Shown: positions 49,229 to 58,713 of the stretch, piece by piece
Numbering within the stretch: position 1 is the first letter of the stretch
How the letters are laid out: each line of letters opens with the position of its first letter
Source: Halovibrio salipaludis
GTDB lineage: Bacteria; Pseudomonadota; Gammaproteobacteria; Pseudomonadales; Oleiphilaceae
Assembly: GCF_002286965.1 (NCBI RefSeq)
Contig: NZ_NSKD01000001.1
Location: 558,001-622,000, forward strand
Direction of reading: 5' to 3'
Length of the DNA: 64,000 nucleotides
Position numbers and translations under genes: made by a program
The notes under the pieces: generated by a model
What the model saw: the letters and a program-made list of their open reading frames with translations, nothing else
Databases searched by the model: none
What the model was told of the DNA's origin: nothing

Positions 49229-50633
49229 CCAGCTCCGAACCTCCACGTTCCAGGTCGCGATGCTCTACATGGTGGTGTTCGCCACCTCCGTGTTCATACT
49301 GCTGGCGTTCATCTACTGGCGCACTGCCGGGTTCATGATGGAGCAGACCGACCAGACCATTGAGGCGGAGATCGCCGGTCTGGCGGAGCAGTACCGTTCA
49401 CGGGGCATCAACGGCCTGATGAACGTGGTACGGGAACGGGTGGCCCGCGATCCGGACGGCCAGTCCCTGTACCTGTTCGCCACCGAGGACTATCTCAAGC
49501 TTGCCGGCAACCTGCCCAAGTGGCCGGAGAGCGCACGCACGGACAACGGCTGGATCGACTTCACCCTGGATGAGTCCATGGGCTATGAGGATGAGGAGCG
49601 ACGGGCCCGGGCGCGGGTTTTCGAGGTCCAGGGGGGACTGCGCCTGCTCGTGGGGCAGGACATCAGCGAACTCAGCCGTGTTAAAAGCCTGATCGAGACG
49701 GCCATGAACTGGGGGATGGGGATCTCACTGGGGCTGGCACTGATCGGCGGTTTCCTCATGAGCCGGAGCACCACGCGGCGGATCGAGGTGATCAACCAGA
49801 CCGCCTACCGGATCATGCACGGCGATCTTTCCCAGCGTGTGCCCACGCGCGGGACCCAGGACGACTTTGACCAGCTGGCGGACAATCTCAACCAGATGCT
49901 CGACCGCATCGAGTACCTGATGGAGGGCATCCGGCATGTATCAGACAGCATTGCCCATGACCTGCGGACACCACTGACCCGGCTCCGGAGCCAGCTCGAG
50001 AATACCCTGATCAATCTCAAGGATCCCGACGCCCAGGACCAGGTGGGCGAAGCCGTGGCCGAAGCGGACCAGCTGTTGGGGACCTTCAATGCCCTGCTGC
50101 GCATTGCACGGCTGGAAACCGGTGGCAAGACGCTGCAGAGCGAGCCGCTGGAGTTGAGCACCTTGGTGACGGACGCGGTTGAACTCTACGAGGCACTGGC
50201 CGAGGAAAAGGACCAGGTTCTTGATTACGAAGCCAGCGAGGAGGTGCCGCTGCTGGGCGACCGGGACCTTCTGTTCCAGGCGGTCAGCAACCTGATCGAC
50301 AACGCCATCAAGTACACCGATGAAGGCGGACGTATCGGGGTGACCGTGCGGCGCGAAGGCGGCCAGGCGGTCCTGGAAGTGGCGGACAGCGGCGATGGGG
50401 TGCCGGACCACGAAAAGGAGAACATCTTCGGCCGCTTCTACCGGGTGGGCAAGAGCCGGTCACAGCCCGGTAACGGACTGGGGCTCAGTCTGGTGAGCGC
50501 CGTGGTGGAGCTGCATGAGGGCCACATCGGCCTCTCGGATGCCAAACCCGGCGCCGAGAGACCGGGGCTGAAGGTTACGCTCTATCTTCCGGCCCAGCCC
50601 CCGTCCGGAGACAGCGGCGAACGGGAGCAGTAA
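49215..50633 (+). CDS. Sensor histidine kinase, partner of the preceding regulator
   Basis: 472 residues from a GTG at 49215 that overlaps the regulator stop. Two membrane helices (about 13-35 and 160-180) flank a periplasmic domain of about 120 residues. HAMP (RRIEVINQTAYRIMHGDLSQRV), HisKA with SDSIAHDLRTPLTRLRSQLE, and a HATPase with NLIDNAIKYTDEGG, GVPDHEKENIFGRFYRVGK and GNGLGLSLV. The cue is unknown. Confidence 0.94.
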   Translation: MTILSQLRTSTFQVAMLYMVVFATSVFILLAFIYWRTAGFMMEQTDQTIEAEIAGLAEQYRSRGINGLMNVVRERVARDPDGQSLYLFATEDYLKLAGNLPKWPESARTDNGWIDFTLDESMGYEDEERRARARVFEVQGGLRLLVGQDISELSRVKSLIETAMNWGMGISLGLALIGGFLMSRSTTRRIEVINQTAYRIMHGDLSQRVPTRGTQDDFDQLADNLNQMLDRIEYLMEGIRHVSDSIAHDLRTPLTRLRSQLENTLINLKDPDAQDQVGEAVAEADQLLGTFNALLRIARLETGGKTLQSEPLELSTLVTDAVELYEALAEEKDQVLDYEASEEVPLLGDRDLLFQAVSNLIDNAIKYTDEGGRIGVTVRREGGQAVLEVADSGDGVPDHEKENIFGRFYRVGKSRSQPGNGLGLSLVSAVVELHEGHIGLSDAKPGAERPGLKVTLYLPAQPPSGDSGEREQ

Positions 50634-50650
50634 CAGGAGGCCTGACGGGT

Positions 50651-50926
50651 TCAGGCGCTCTTGCCGCTGATCAGGCCACGGACTGTTTCGGTCGCGGCGC
50701 GAGCCGGACGGAAGGCCAGTTCCGCCGCATTCTCGGCGATCGCCCGGTAGCGTGCCGTGCGGGCGTTCAGGCTGTCCATTTCCCCCTCGAACCGGTTCTT
50801 TTCGGCCATCATCAGGGCCGCCAGGGTATGCCGGTTGACCCGGTTGGTGATGCCGAAGTTTTCGAGTTCATAGCCGACACGATCAAGGCCGTTCAGCGCC
50901 ACTGCTGTCAGTTTCTTGGTATCCAT
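50651..50926 (-). CDS. Small helical protein, unknown function
   Basis: 91 residues from the ATG at 50926 (MDTKKLTAVALNGLDRVGYELENFG), with AGAGGTGA upstream; a GTG frame begins 9 nt earlier. It is soluble and helical, Ala/Arg/Glu-rich, without Cys. It sits convergent to the histidine kinase gene and divergent from greB. I recognise no family; a phasin-like amphipathic helix protein is possible but unsupported. Confidence 0.6.
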   Translation of the reverse strand: MDTKKLTAVALNGLDRVGYELENFGITNRVNRHTLAALMMAEKNRFEGEMDSLNARTARYRAIAENAAELAFRPARAATETVRGLISGKSA

Positions 50927-51039
50927 GGGAATCACCTCTGATTGGGTTCCTGCTTCAGTCTGGCGGAAGACTACTGCGAATGATTAGAGTGCACAACCTA
51001 ACAACCGCCGTTATGGGTTAGTGATCCAGGGGAGGAGTC

Positions 51040-51540
51040 ATGGGGCGTTACCGGCCACCGCGCGAACGCGGTTCCCGCTACATCACACCGGAGGGCGAAA
51101 GGGCCCTGCGAGAGGAGCTGCGCTACCTCTGGAAAGAGAAACGTCCGGCGGTGACCCAGGCCGTCAAGGAGGCGGCAGCCCAGGGTGACCGTTCCGAGAA
51201 TGCCGAGTACATCTACGGCAAGAAGCAGCTGCGCGAGATCGACAGCCGGGTGCGCTTTCTCAGCAAACGCCTGGACGAGCTGACGGTGGTGCGGGAGTCT
51301 CCCCATGACACCAGCCGTGTTTTCTTCGGTGCCTGGGTCACGCTGGAGGATGACGAAACCGGCGAGGAGGTACGCTACCGTCTGGTCGGGCCTGATGAGT
51401 TCGATGTGAGCCAGGGGCTGCTGAGTGTGGATGCCCCCTTCGCCAGGGCCATGCTGCGGAAACGCCTGGATGACGAAGTGGTGCAGAACACCAGCGACGG
51501 AGAACGGCTGTGGATCATCACGGCGATTGATTATCCCTGA
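51040..51540 (+). CDS. greB: GreB, transcript-cleavage elongation factor
   Basis: 166 residues. The N-terminal coiled coil carries the acidic tip (AAAQGDRSENAEYIYGKKQLREID), and the C-terminal FKBP-like domain GEEVRYRLVGPDEFDVSQGLLSVDAPFARAML fits GreB. The YIYGKK stretch and 166-aa length point to GreB rather than GreA. It rescues backtracked RNA polymerase. Confidence 0.94.
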   Translation: MGRYRPPRERGSRYITPEGERALREELRYLWKEKRPAVTQAVKEAAAQGDRSENAEYIYGKKQLREIDSRVRFLSKRLDELTVVRESPHDTSRVFFGAWVTLEDDETGEEVRYRLVGPDEFDVSQGLLSVDAPFARAMLRKRLDDEVVQNTSDGERLWIITAIDYP

Positions 51541-51628
51541 ATGCCGGGAATGCGAGCGTGTTGGCGATTTTCTGACCGCAGGCGCGGTACCATGGGGGTC
51601 TGAACCCGCTGGATAGGGAGTATCCGGT

Positions 51629-52042
51629 ATGCCGGCCCAACACCGCAGTCATGCCTACTGGCTCAGTGCCCTCATGATGGCGTTCACGGGTCCGCTGTGT
51701 GCGCAGGAGACTGCTCCACGCGAACGCTCGACCCCTGAAAGCATCCAGTTCGCGCCGGTGGATGAGGAGCAGCTGGGGGAAACCTCCATTCAGGGCGCAC
51801 TGGGGCCACCCTCCACGGGCCTGGTAGGCCCGGAGACGGAGGTCCTGGTGGAACCCGTGTACCTGAGTGATGACCTGCGCCGCGCCCTGAATCTGGAGCG
51901 GAGCCAACTGGAACGCCAGCGGGAGCAGTTGATCGGGCCCATCATGGACAGATCCCCAGCGCCGCCTCAGGTCCAGTACCCCGGATTCCAGAACCGTACC
52001 TATGATCCCGGTTCCACCACCAACACACAGGTACGGGAGTAA
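51629..52042 (+). CDS. Secreted protein of unknown function
   Basis: 137 residues with a signal peptide (YWLSALMMAFTGPLCAQE). The mature chain is polar and acidic with little predicted structure, ending in a Pro/Tyr/Asn tail. AGGGAG lies upstream. No domain recognised; it may be periplasmic. It lies between greB and the acyl-CoA-binding protein gene. Confidence 0.65.
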   Translation: MPAQHRSHAYWLSALMMAFTGPLCAQETAPRERSTPESIQFAPVDEEQLGETSIQGALGPPSTGLVGPETEVLVEPVYLSDDLRRALNLERSQLERQREQLIGPIMDRSPAPPQVQYPGFQNRTYDPGSTTNTQVRE

Positions 52043-52110
52043 CGGCCAGTGTCATGCATGGGTTTTTCTGGTAGTTTCCGGGAAAACGACCGATAACAAA
52101 GAGGTAGCGT

Positions 52111-52383
52111 ATGAGTGACCTGAAACAGCAGTTCGACGAAGCCGTCAACTACGTCCAGACCGCGGAGGGTGACTTCAAACCTTCCAACGACCTCAAGCTC
52201 CAGTTCTATGCGCTGTACAAGCAGGCTACCGAAGGCGACGTGAAGGGCAAGAAGCCCGGCATGCTGGACCAGGTGGGCCGGGCCAAGTACAGCGCCTGGG
52301 AAAAGCTCAAGGGCACCAGCTCCGAGGATGCCATGCAGCAGTACGTGGATCTGCTGGAAAGCATGAAGCAGAAGCACGGCTGA
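52111..52383 (+). CDS. Acyl-CoA-binding protein
   Basis: 90 residues, the compact ACBP size. LKQQFDEAVNYVQTAEGDFKPSNDLKLQFYALYKQATEGDVKG and GRAKYSAWEKLKGTSSEDAMQQYVDLLE keep the ACBP acyl-CoA pocket residues. It binds long-chain acyl-CoA esters. ACBP is common in eukaryotes and found in only some bacterial groups. Confidence 0.92.
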   Translation: MSDLKQQFDEAVNYVQTAEGDFKPSNDLKLQFYALYKQATEGDVKGKKPGMLDQVGRAKYSAWEKLKGTSSEDAMQQYVDLLESMKQKHG

Positions 52384-52393
52384 AGCGCCAGCG

Positions 52394-54298
52394 TCAGGGC
52401 GATGCCTGGGCCCTGTGGGTCAGGTCCGTCGCCCGCTTGAGCAGTGGCCCTGCCGATTCCAGCCGCTGCTCGTCCAGCCTCTGCCGGGCCTGCTGCATAT
52501 AGCGGTTGGCCAGGGTCTGGTGCAGGCTTTTCAGTCTTTTGGAGTGCCCCGATTCCGCTGCGGGGAGTTCCTGTACCGCTTCGAAAGCGGCATTCAGCTC
52601 CGCCACGCTTTCGGCGCCGGCCACCCTCTCTTCCAGTCGGTCCAGTTGCTTCCCGAAGGCGTCTCCGGATGGGTTTCCGGGTGAGAAGCCGGCCTGAACG
52701 CGGGCCCAGGCCAATGCCGCGCTGGTGTCGGCATCATGACCGAACGCCAGATCGCCAACGGCAACAAGGTTACTGAGAGCGCTCTCCCTGCTGGCGGTCA
52801 TGGCTTCCTGGAGTTCGGCGCGGTAGGCGGCACGGGTGTCCTCCTGTGGTAGCGGGGGTTCTGCATCGAGCAGGGTCAGGCGGTCGTGGAGGTCGGCGAG
52901 CGCCTGCTTCCGGCTTGCCTGCGCAAACCCGCCCTGTGCCAGCTGCTGGTGCCACTGTTCGCGCAGGGCACTGACAAGGGAAGTCCGGCGCTGCTGGAAC
53001 TGTTCCCGGGCCCGGGTGATGGCTGAGTGGTTGGGGTAAAGCGTTCGCGCCTGCTGGGCCAGTTCCAGGGCCTCGGGAACGAGCCTGAGTTCTCCCTGCT
53101 GGAGGCCACGGGTTGCCTGCGTGAGCACCCGGGTGTAGTAGTTGCTCAGCACGGGTTCGCGGTGTCGCAGGACCGCATCGCGTTCAAGGTCCGTCAGTGC
53201 TGGCAGCGCCGCGAGGATCCGCTGGGGGGCGGCGTCCTCTGCCAGCACGCCGAGGCTGGCCAGCCGTTCTTCAGGGGAGGAGGCGGTGTCAGAGCCCATC
53301 TCCAGTCCGGCCTGGGCTCCGGCCAGGGTCAGGCTGGCAAGCACGCCGCCCATGGCCGCGGCACCAGGGACCCGCCATGGGCGTGGTCTGATGGCGCTTT
53401 TCCAGCTCGCGGTGCTGCATTCGGGGGTGCTCTGGCGCAGAAGGGGGCGCATCACCCGCCAGACCCGCGCGGGGAGGTGCTTCGGACGTTTCAGGGGGTA
53501 GCTGGCCCTCTCGGCATCCGTGAGCTCCCGCCGTTCAAAGGGATGACGGCTGCTGACCAGCTCATGGGTGATGCACGCCAGGGCGTAGAGGTCATCATGG
53601 GGCCGGGGCTCGTTGCCCGCCATCAGTGAGGGAGAGGCATAGGCTGGCGTGTAGCCGAACATCCGTGTCTCATCCTTCTGGCGGGGTGCCAGATAGTCCT
53701 CCATCCGCTGCTGCGGTGCCAGGGCACGGGCCACCCCGAAATCGAGCAGTTTCACCTGGCCATCCCGGGTCAGGAATACGTTGGAGGGCTTGAGGTCGGC
53801 GTGTACGATCCCCTGGTTATGCGAGTACTCGAGGGCGTCCAGCACTTCCTGGATGATCCATCGGCAGCCCTTCCAGGGCAGCCCCCGGGGGCGGTGGCGC
53901 TGGATCAGGCGGGACAGGGGCTCCCCCTCGAGCAGCTCCATGACGATGAACCAGGTATCGCCGTCCTGCTCCAGGTCCCTGACGCGGATGATGCCGGGGT
54001 GAGCAAGGCGCATTGAGCGCGACGCTTCCCTTGCCAGCATCGAGACGGCATCCGCGTCGTGGGTCAGCGCCTGGCGCAGGATCTTGACCGCCACCTGGCA
54101 GTCAGGCGAGCCGGCGCGTTCAAGGTGCTCATCCACGGCCCGGTAGACGTCACTCATGCCGCCGGAGGCAATCAGGGCCTCAATGCGGTAACGTCCTGCA
54201 AGGTGCTGATCAAGCCTGGGATGGCGTGAAGGGCTCTGGTCGAGGGGAGGTGCATCCGCCCCGCTCTGCGGCCGGGGCTGAATCCGTGTTGCATCCAT
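52394..54298 (-). CDS. ppkA: PpkA-like membrane Ser/Thr protein kinase of the T6SS locus
   Basis: 634 residues from the ATG at 54298 with AAGGAA upstream. The kinase (about 35-290) has the Gly loop IASGGMSDVYRA, VAVKIL lysine, Asp in HADLKPSNV and DFG. The usual HRD is HAD, so this is a non-RD kinase. One membrane helix lies near 312-330, then an Arg/Ala/Leu-rich coiled periplasmic part. It is divergent from tagH, so it probably phosphorylates that FHA protein to license T6SS firing, with PppA as opponent. Confidence 0.87.
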   Translation of the reverse strand: MDATRIQPRPQSGADAPPLDQSPSRHPRLDQHLAGRYRIEALIASGGMSDVYRAVDEHLERAGSPDCQVAVKILRQALTHDADAVSMLAREASRSMRLAHPGIIRVRDLEQDGDTWFIVMELLEGEPLSRLIQRHRPRGLPWKGCRWIIQEVLDALEYSHNQGIVHADLKPSNVFLTRDGQVKLLDFGVARALAPQQRMEDYLAPRQKDETRMFGYTPAYASPSLMAGNEPRPHDDLYALACITHELVSSRHPFERRELTDAERASYPLKRPKHLPARVWRVMRPLLRQSTPECSTASWKSAIRPRPWRVPGAAAMGGVLASLTLAGAQAGLEMGSDTASSPEERLASLGVLAEDAAPQRILAALPALTDLERDAVLRHREPVLSNYYTRVLTQATRGLQQGELRLVPEALELAQQARTLYPNHSAITRAREQFQQRRTSLVSALREQWHQQLAQGGFAQASRKQALADLHDRLTLLDAEPPLPQEDTRAAYRAELQEAMTASRESALSNLVAVGDLAFGHDADTSAALAWARVQAGFSPGNPSGDAFGKQLDRLEERVAGAESVAELNAAFEAVQELPAAESGHSKRLKSLHQTLANRYMQQARQRLDEQRLESAGPLLKRATDLTHRAQASP

Positions 54299-54393
54299 GC
54301 CGGAATTCCTTTTCCTGTCACTAGCGGTCCGGAGTCTAGCCAAGCGCCATTCTCCGGGTCAATGCGGGGGCGGGCGGGGTGTGACACAGTTCA

Positions 54394-54422
54394 TTGACAG
54401 AGTCATGGCGACGCAATAGCAT
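54394..54422 (+). promoter_or_regulatory. Candidate sigma70 promoter of the T6SS operon
   Basis: TTGACA, 17-nt spacer, TAGCAT, 78 bp before the tagH ATG and within the 201-bp gap between the divergent kinase and tagH. Strong -35, weaker -10. Confidence 0.5.
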
Positions 54423-54499
54423 TCAAAGCCGTCGGGGTGGCACTTCCACACCGGCGCAGGGAAAGGAAAGATCAGGATATCCAGGGACAGGAGAGGCCA

Positions 54500-55630
54500 A
54501 TGGAATTGGCGCTTGCCATCACGAGTTATCAGCGACTCTCGCCAACCGTTACCAGCCAGTACCGATTTGGCGCCGACCGGCGCTATACCTTCGGGCGTTC
54601 CGAGGAATGCGACTGGCATCTGCCTGATCCCGAACGCGTTGTCTCCTCCGTTCACGGTGAGGTTGTCTACCGCGATGGCGCCTTCCATCTGCTTGACCGC
54701 TCCACCAATGGCATCTTCCTGAACCGCGCGGAAACACCCCTGGGTCAGGGCGGTGAAACCGCGCTGGGCGACGGTGATCGCATCACACTGGGTGATTACG
54801 AGATCAGTGTGACTGTGAAACAGCCAGCCCCGGAGCCACGGGAGCACCCCGAGCAACCGGAAACCCCTTTGGGGCCGGGCGCTTCCGCCCCGCAGTCGGC
54901 TTCGGTGTCCAACCCCATGGCGGATCTTGAGGATGCCTCCGAGCCCATGGACAGCCACGTCACTCTCCCGGAGGTGGCGATTCCCCCGGACTGGCAGTGG
55001 CAGGATGGGCCAGAGCCCGCCGGGACGGAAGGCGAGTCATCGGCCACCGCAGAGCCCCTGTGCGGCATCCAGCCGTTCCTTGAGGCGCTGGGGGTGAATG
55101 CGGTGGCCCGTGAGTCGCTCTCCCAGGAGACCATGAGGGAACTGGGGGGGCTGACCCGGCTGCTTCTGGACCAGCTGATGACCCTGCTGCGCCAGCGGGC
55201 CCGCGAGAAGCAGTCCCTGCGGGTGGAACAGACCCTCTTTGAACGCCGTGGCAACAACCCGCTGAAGTTTTCCGCTACGCCCGAGGATGCTGTGGAAGCC
55301 CTGCTGCTGCGGCGCAATCCGGCGTTCATGCAGCCCCAGCAGGCCGTGGCGGATGCGTTCTCGGACATCCGCGGTCATGACCGGGCCATGCTGCGTGGCG
55401 TTGAGGCCGTGGTGAGTGAACTGCTTGCGGACGGGCCGGAAGGTGCTGCGGCAGCGCGCCCCCCGAAGTGGGATCTGGTCACTCGGGCCAGGGCGTATGC
55501 GGAACTGATGGAGCGGCGTGACTGGCAGCGGGAGGAGTGGGGTGACACCGAGCGCATGATGCGCAGCCCCGTGTTTGCGGAGGCCTATGAGGCCGCCATT
55601 CGGGAGAACGAAGTGGAGGGACAGGGATGA
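54500..55630 (+). CDS. tagH: TagH, FHA-domain T6SS accessory protein
   Basis: 376 residues from the ATG at 54500 with AGGAGAGG upstream. The FHA domain (about 27-95) keeps FGRSEECDWHLPDPERVVSSVHGEVVYRDGAFHLLDRSTNGIFLN, the phosphothreonine reader. An acidic Pro-rich linker leads to a TagH C-terminal domain (RLLLDQLMTLLRQRAREKQSLRVEQTLFERRGNNPLKFS). First gene of the plus-strand T6SS operon; overlaps tssJ by 4 bp. Confidence 0.93.
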   Translation: MELALAITSYQRLSPTVTSQYRFGADRRYTFGRSEECDWHLPDPERVVSSVHGEVVYRDGAFHLLDRSTNGIFLNRAETPLGQGGETALGDGDRITLGDYEISVTVKQPAPEPREHPEQPETPLGPGASAPQSASVSNPMADLEDASEPMDSHVTLPEVAIPPDWQWQDGPEPAGTEGESSATAEPLCGIQPFLEALGVNAVARESLSQETMRELGGLTRLLLDQLMTLLRQRAREKQSLRVEQTLFERRGNNPLKFSATPEDAVEALLLRRNPAFMQPQQAVADAFSDIRGHDRAMLRGVEAVVSELLADGPEGAAAARPPKWDLVTRARAYAELMERRDWQREEWGDTERMMRSPVFAEAYEAAIRENEVEGQG

Positions 55631-56073
55631 TGCGCTGGCTGTGGGTGCTGGCAATGGGGGTCATGCTCGGGGGCTGCGCCTTCTTCCATCCGGTCGCGGA
55701 TGTCCGGATGAAAGCCGGGGATTCGGTGAATCCGGATTCGGAAGACCGGGCCTCGCCGGTACTGGTCCGGCTGTATGAGCTCAGGGAGCCGGACGCTTTC
55801 CGGGATGCGGGCTTTGATGCCCTCCATGAGGACCCGGAAGCGGTACTGGGCGACGACCTCCTGGGAATGGAGGAGACGATGCTGCGCCCGGGCAGTGACT
55901 GGTACACGGAGCGGGCGCTGGCGGATGACACACGGTATCTCGGTGTGACAGCCGCCTTCCGCAACATCGATGACGCACGCTGGCGCCTGGTCCGGCCGGC
56001 GGATGGCATCTTCTTCGTGCCCGGTATTGATCTCCGGGTGGACGGTGTTGGGATCAGAAACAGGGACGACTGA
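55627..56073 (+). CDS. tssJ: TssJ, outer-membrane lipoprotein of the T6SS
   Basis: 148 residues. Lipobox MLGGC near residue 17, then a small beta-sandwich: ASPVLVRLYELREPDAFRDAGFDALHEDPEAVLGDDLLGMEE is the family core. It anchors TssM to the outer membrane. The cys-lipid N-terminus and 4-bp overlap with tagH are as expected. Confidence 0.93.
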   Translation: MMRWLWVLAMGVMLGGCAFFHPVADVRMKAGDSVNPDSEDRASPVLVRLYELREPDAFRDAGFDALHEDPEAVLGDDLLGMEETMLRPGSDWYTERALADDTRYLGVTAAFRNIDDARWRLVRPADGIFFVPGIDLRVDGVGIRNRDD

Positions 56074-56083
56074 CGGAGTAACC

Positions 56084-57409
56084 ATGACGGACGCGATGGC
56101 CAGGGTGGCCTGGTCGGAGGGGATGCTTCTCCGACCGCAGCATTTCCAGCAGCAGGACCGGTTTTTGTACCACGCAGCCCGGCTCCGCCATTTTCATCTG
56201 AACCCCCGTGGGTACGGGGTGAGCGAGCTCAGCCTGGATGACCAGCACCTTCACCTTGGTCAGTTCGGTGTGGTCAGTGCCAGTGGTGTCTTTCCGGACG
56301 GGATGCCGTTCAGCCTGGACGGTAATGCGGGCCTCGTCCTTGAGGTGCCCGCGGACGCCCGTGACGAGCTGGTGTATCTGGCGCTGCCCATTGAGCGCCA
56401 GGGCGGCACCAACATTGCCGGGGAAGACGATGGATCCGTGGCCCGGTTCGTGATCCGGGACGCGCCCCTGCCTGATGAATCCCTGGCGGGCCAGGAGCCG
56501 GAAACGGTAGGGCTGGCTCGCCTGAACCCCTGTCTGCGTCTGGGGCGCGAGGAGATGGCCGGCTATGTTGCGATCCCGGTGGCGCGCATCATTGAAGTGG
56601 CCAACGACAAGGAGGTCCGCCTGGACCGCCACTTCATACCGCCCTGCCTGGATGTGGGGCGTATTCCGGCACTGACCTCGCTTCTGAACGAGACGCTGGC
56701 GATGATCCGCCAGCGTGGGGAGGCGTTGGCAGGGCGTATGCAGAAGGGTAACCAGCAGTCCAAGACGCTTTTCGACATCATGATGCTGCAGACCCTCAAC
56801 CGCTGGCAGCCCGCCCTGGAACACTGCACCCGGAGTTCCGGCGTCCATCCGGAGGAACTCTACCGTACCCTGGTGACGCTGGCGGGCGAGCTTGCAACCT
56901 TCACCCGGAACGAGAAGCGGCCTCCGGAACTGCCGTGCTACCGGCATGAATCCCTGACGGAAACCTTCGGGGATCTGGGGGCGGTACTGAGCCAGTCCCT
57001 GAGTACAGTGCTCGAGGAAACAGCGGTGGCGCTGAAGCTGGAAGAGGCGGACTACGGCATCCGGGTGGCGCCGCTGAACGACAAGTCGCTGCTCGAGAAC
57101 GCCCAGCTGGTCCTGGCGGTGCGTACGGATCTCAGCACCGAGGAAGTCCGGCGCCGGTTGCCGGCGCAGATCAAGCTTGGGCCCGTGGAACACATCCGTG
57201 AACTGGTGAACAGTCACCTGCCCGGTATTCCGGTAAGCGCACTCCCGGTGGCACCACGCCAGATCCCGTATCATGCGGGCTACCACTACTTCATGCTGGA
57301 AAGCGGTGGTGAGCGCTGGCGTCAACTGCAGCACAGCGGTGGCCTGGCCGTGCACGTATCCGGCCACTATCCGGGCCTGGAACTGGAGCTCTGGGCCATC
57401 CGCCGCTAA
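56084..57409 (+). CDS. tssK: TssK, baseplate-to-membrane-complex adaptor
   Basis: 441 residues from the ATG at 56084 (MTDAMARVAWSEGMLLRPQHFQQQDRFLYH, the classic TssK start). Starting earlier would overlap tssJ heavily. It forms trimers that join the baseplate to TssL/TssM. Follows tssJ by 10 bp. Confidence 0.95.
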   Translation: MTDAMARVAWSEGMLLRPQHFQQQDRFLYHAARLRHFHLNPRGYGVSELSLDDQHLHLGQFGVVSASGVFPDGMPFSLDGNAGLVLEVPADARDELVYLALPIERQGGTNIAGEDDGSVARFVIRDAPLPDESLAGQEPETVGLARLNPCLRLGREEMAGYVAIPVARIIEVANDKEVRLDRHFIPPCLDVGRIPALTSLLNETLAMIRQRGEALAGRMQKGNQQSKTLFDIMMLQTLNRWQPALEHCTRSSGVHPEELYRTLVTLAGELATFTRNEKRPPELPCYRHESLTETFGDLGAVLSQSLSTVLEETAVALKLEEADYGIRVAPLNDKSLLENAQLVLAVRTDLSTEEVRRRLPAQIKLGPVEHIRELVNSHLPGIPVSALPVAPRQIPYHAGYHYFMLESGGERWRQLQHSGGLAVHVSGHYPGLELELWAIRR

Positions 57410-57432
57410 TCACGGACTGAGGAAACACGGTC

Positions 57433-58707
57433 ATGACGGATCAGACCATTGTGAAACCCCGCCCGGGGAGCAGGAACCAGCCCCTGCCGGAAAGTGCGGA
57501 TGAGGGCACCCGTGTGGCGGCGCAAAGGGCCGTGCCGGCAGCTTCCGACCTGCGTCTGCCCTCAACCCGGCTGGACCCGGTCTGCGATGAGGCCTCCCGG
57601 CTTCTCTCGCTGGCCGACCGGCTCGGGCAGGCCAACGGCGTGGCGGACGTTGCGGCGCTCAAACGCCAGTGTACCGGCCTTGTCGCCGAGTATCAGCGCG
57701 CGCTCGCGAAGCAGGAAGTCAGCCCGGATACGGTGGATACCGCTTCCTACTGCCTGTGTGCCCTGATCGACGAACTGGTTCTCCACAGTGAGTGGGGCCA
57801 GGCGAGTGACTGGGCTGCCAGTTCGCTGCTTTCCGAATTCCATTCCCAGACCTGGGCCGGCACCCATTTCTTCGAACGCGTGGATCAGGCCAGGCGAGAG
57901 GGTAATCGCCCCCTGATGCGGCTCCAGTACCTCTGCCTGGCTCTGGGCTTCCGGGGTCGGTTCCGTGTGGAGGAGCGTGGTTCGGAGCAGCTGGAAGTGC
58001 TGCGTAACGGCCTTTACCGGGAAATAGCCCAGGATGGTGAGGCCCAGGGGGAGCCCTTTGAGTCGGGGTGGGACAAGCGCGTTTTTACCGGCAACAGTCC
58101 GGTTCACCGCATTCCGCTGTGGTCACTGACGGCCATTGCCGGCGGTGTGCTTCTGGTGGTCTACCTGGGGCTGACCCATGCCCTGGGACAGTATGCCCAG
58201 CCGGTGGCCGAGCGGCTTGCCGCCGTTGGTGTTCCGCCTGCGACCACCACCGGGGAAGCCGGGGGGCAGGGCCCGGATACCGGCTATCTGGAGCAGGTGC
58301 TGGGAACCGAGATGGAACGTGGGCTGGTCACACTGAAATCGGATGATAACAGCGCCAGCCTGGTTCTCGGGAATGAGGGTCTGTTTGCGCCGGGGTCCGC
58401 CGCTATCCGTGAGGCCAGCAAGCCCCTGCTGGGCAAGATCGCGCGTGCCCTTGAAGGCACCGAAAGCCTGATCCAGGTCACGGGCCACACCGATGATGTC
58501 CCGATCAACAGCGAACAGTATCCCTCCAACTGGCACCTGTCGCTGGCGCGTGCCACCGCGGTGGCGGACTTCCTCGGGCAGCGGGGCGCGCTGGAGGGAC
58601 GGCTCTGGCCCGAGGGGCGCGGTGCGGCGGAGCCCCGTTTCAGTAATGACTCGCCCGAGCACCGGGCAGGGAATCGACGGGTGGTCATCACCCTGACACC
58701 AAGGTAG
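57433..58707 (+). CDS. tssL: TssL (DotU/IcmH), with C-terminal OmpA peptidoglycan-binding domain
   Basis: 424 residues. DotU part (about 40-210): CDEASRLLSLADRLGQ, ALIDELVLHSEWG, FHSQTWAGTHFFERVDQAR. One helix (about 227-247) crosses the inner membrane. The C-terminal OmpA-like domain (LFAPGSAAIREASKPLLGKIA, VTGHTDDVPINS, NRRVVITL) would hold peptidoglycan, making this an extended TssL that needs no separate TagL. Confidence 0.95.
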   Translation: MTDQTIVKPRPGSRNQPLPESADEGTRVAAQRAVPAASDLRLPSTRLDPVCDEASRLLSLADRLGQANGVADVAALKRQCTGLVAEYQRALAKQEVSPDTVDTASYCLCALIDELVLHSEWGQASDWAASSLLSEFHSQTWAGTHFFERVDQARREGNRPLMRLQYLCLALGFRGRFRVEERGSEQLEVLRNGLYREIAQDGEAQGEPFESGWDKRVFTGNSPVHRIPLWSLTAIAGGVLLVVYLGLTHALGQYAQPVAERLAAVGVPPATTTGEAGGQGPDTGYLEQVLGTEMERGLVTLKSDDNSASLVLGNEGLFAPGSAAIREASKPLLGKIARALEGTESLIQVTGHTDDVPINSEQYPSNWHLSLARATAVADFLGQRGALEGRLWPEGRGAAEPRFSNDSPEHRAGNRRVVITLTPR

Positions 58708-58713
58708 GTGAAT

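Noticed and set aside
54299-54499. tRNA or riboswitch in the T6SS divergent region
   Set aside because: No cloverleaf or conserved aptamer pattern; only a promoter candidate was supported.
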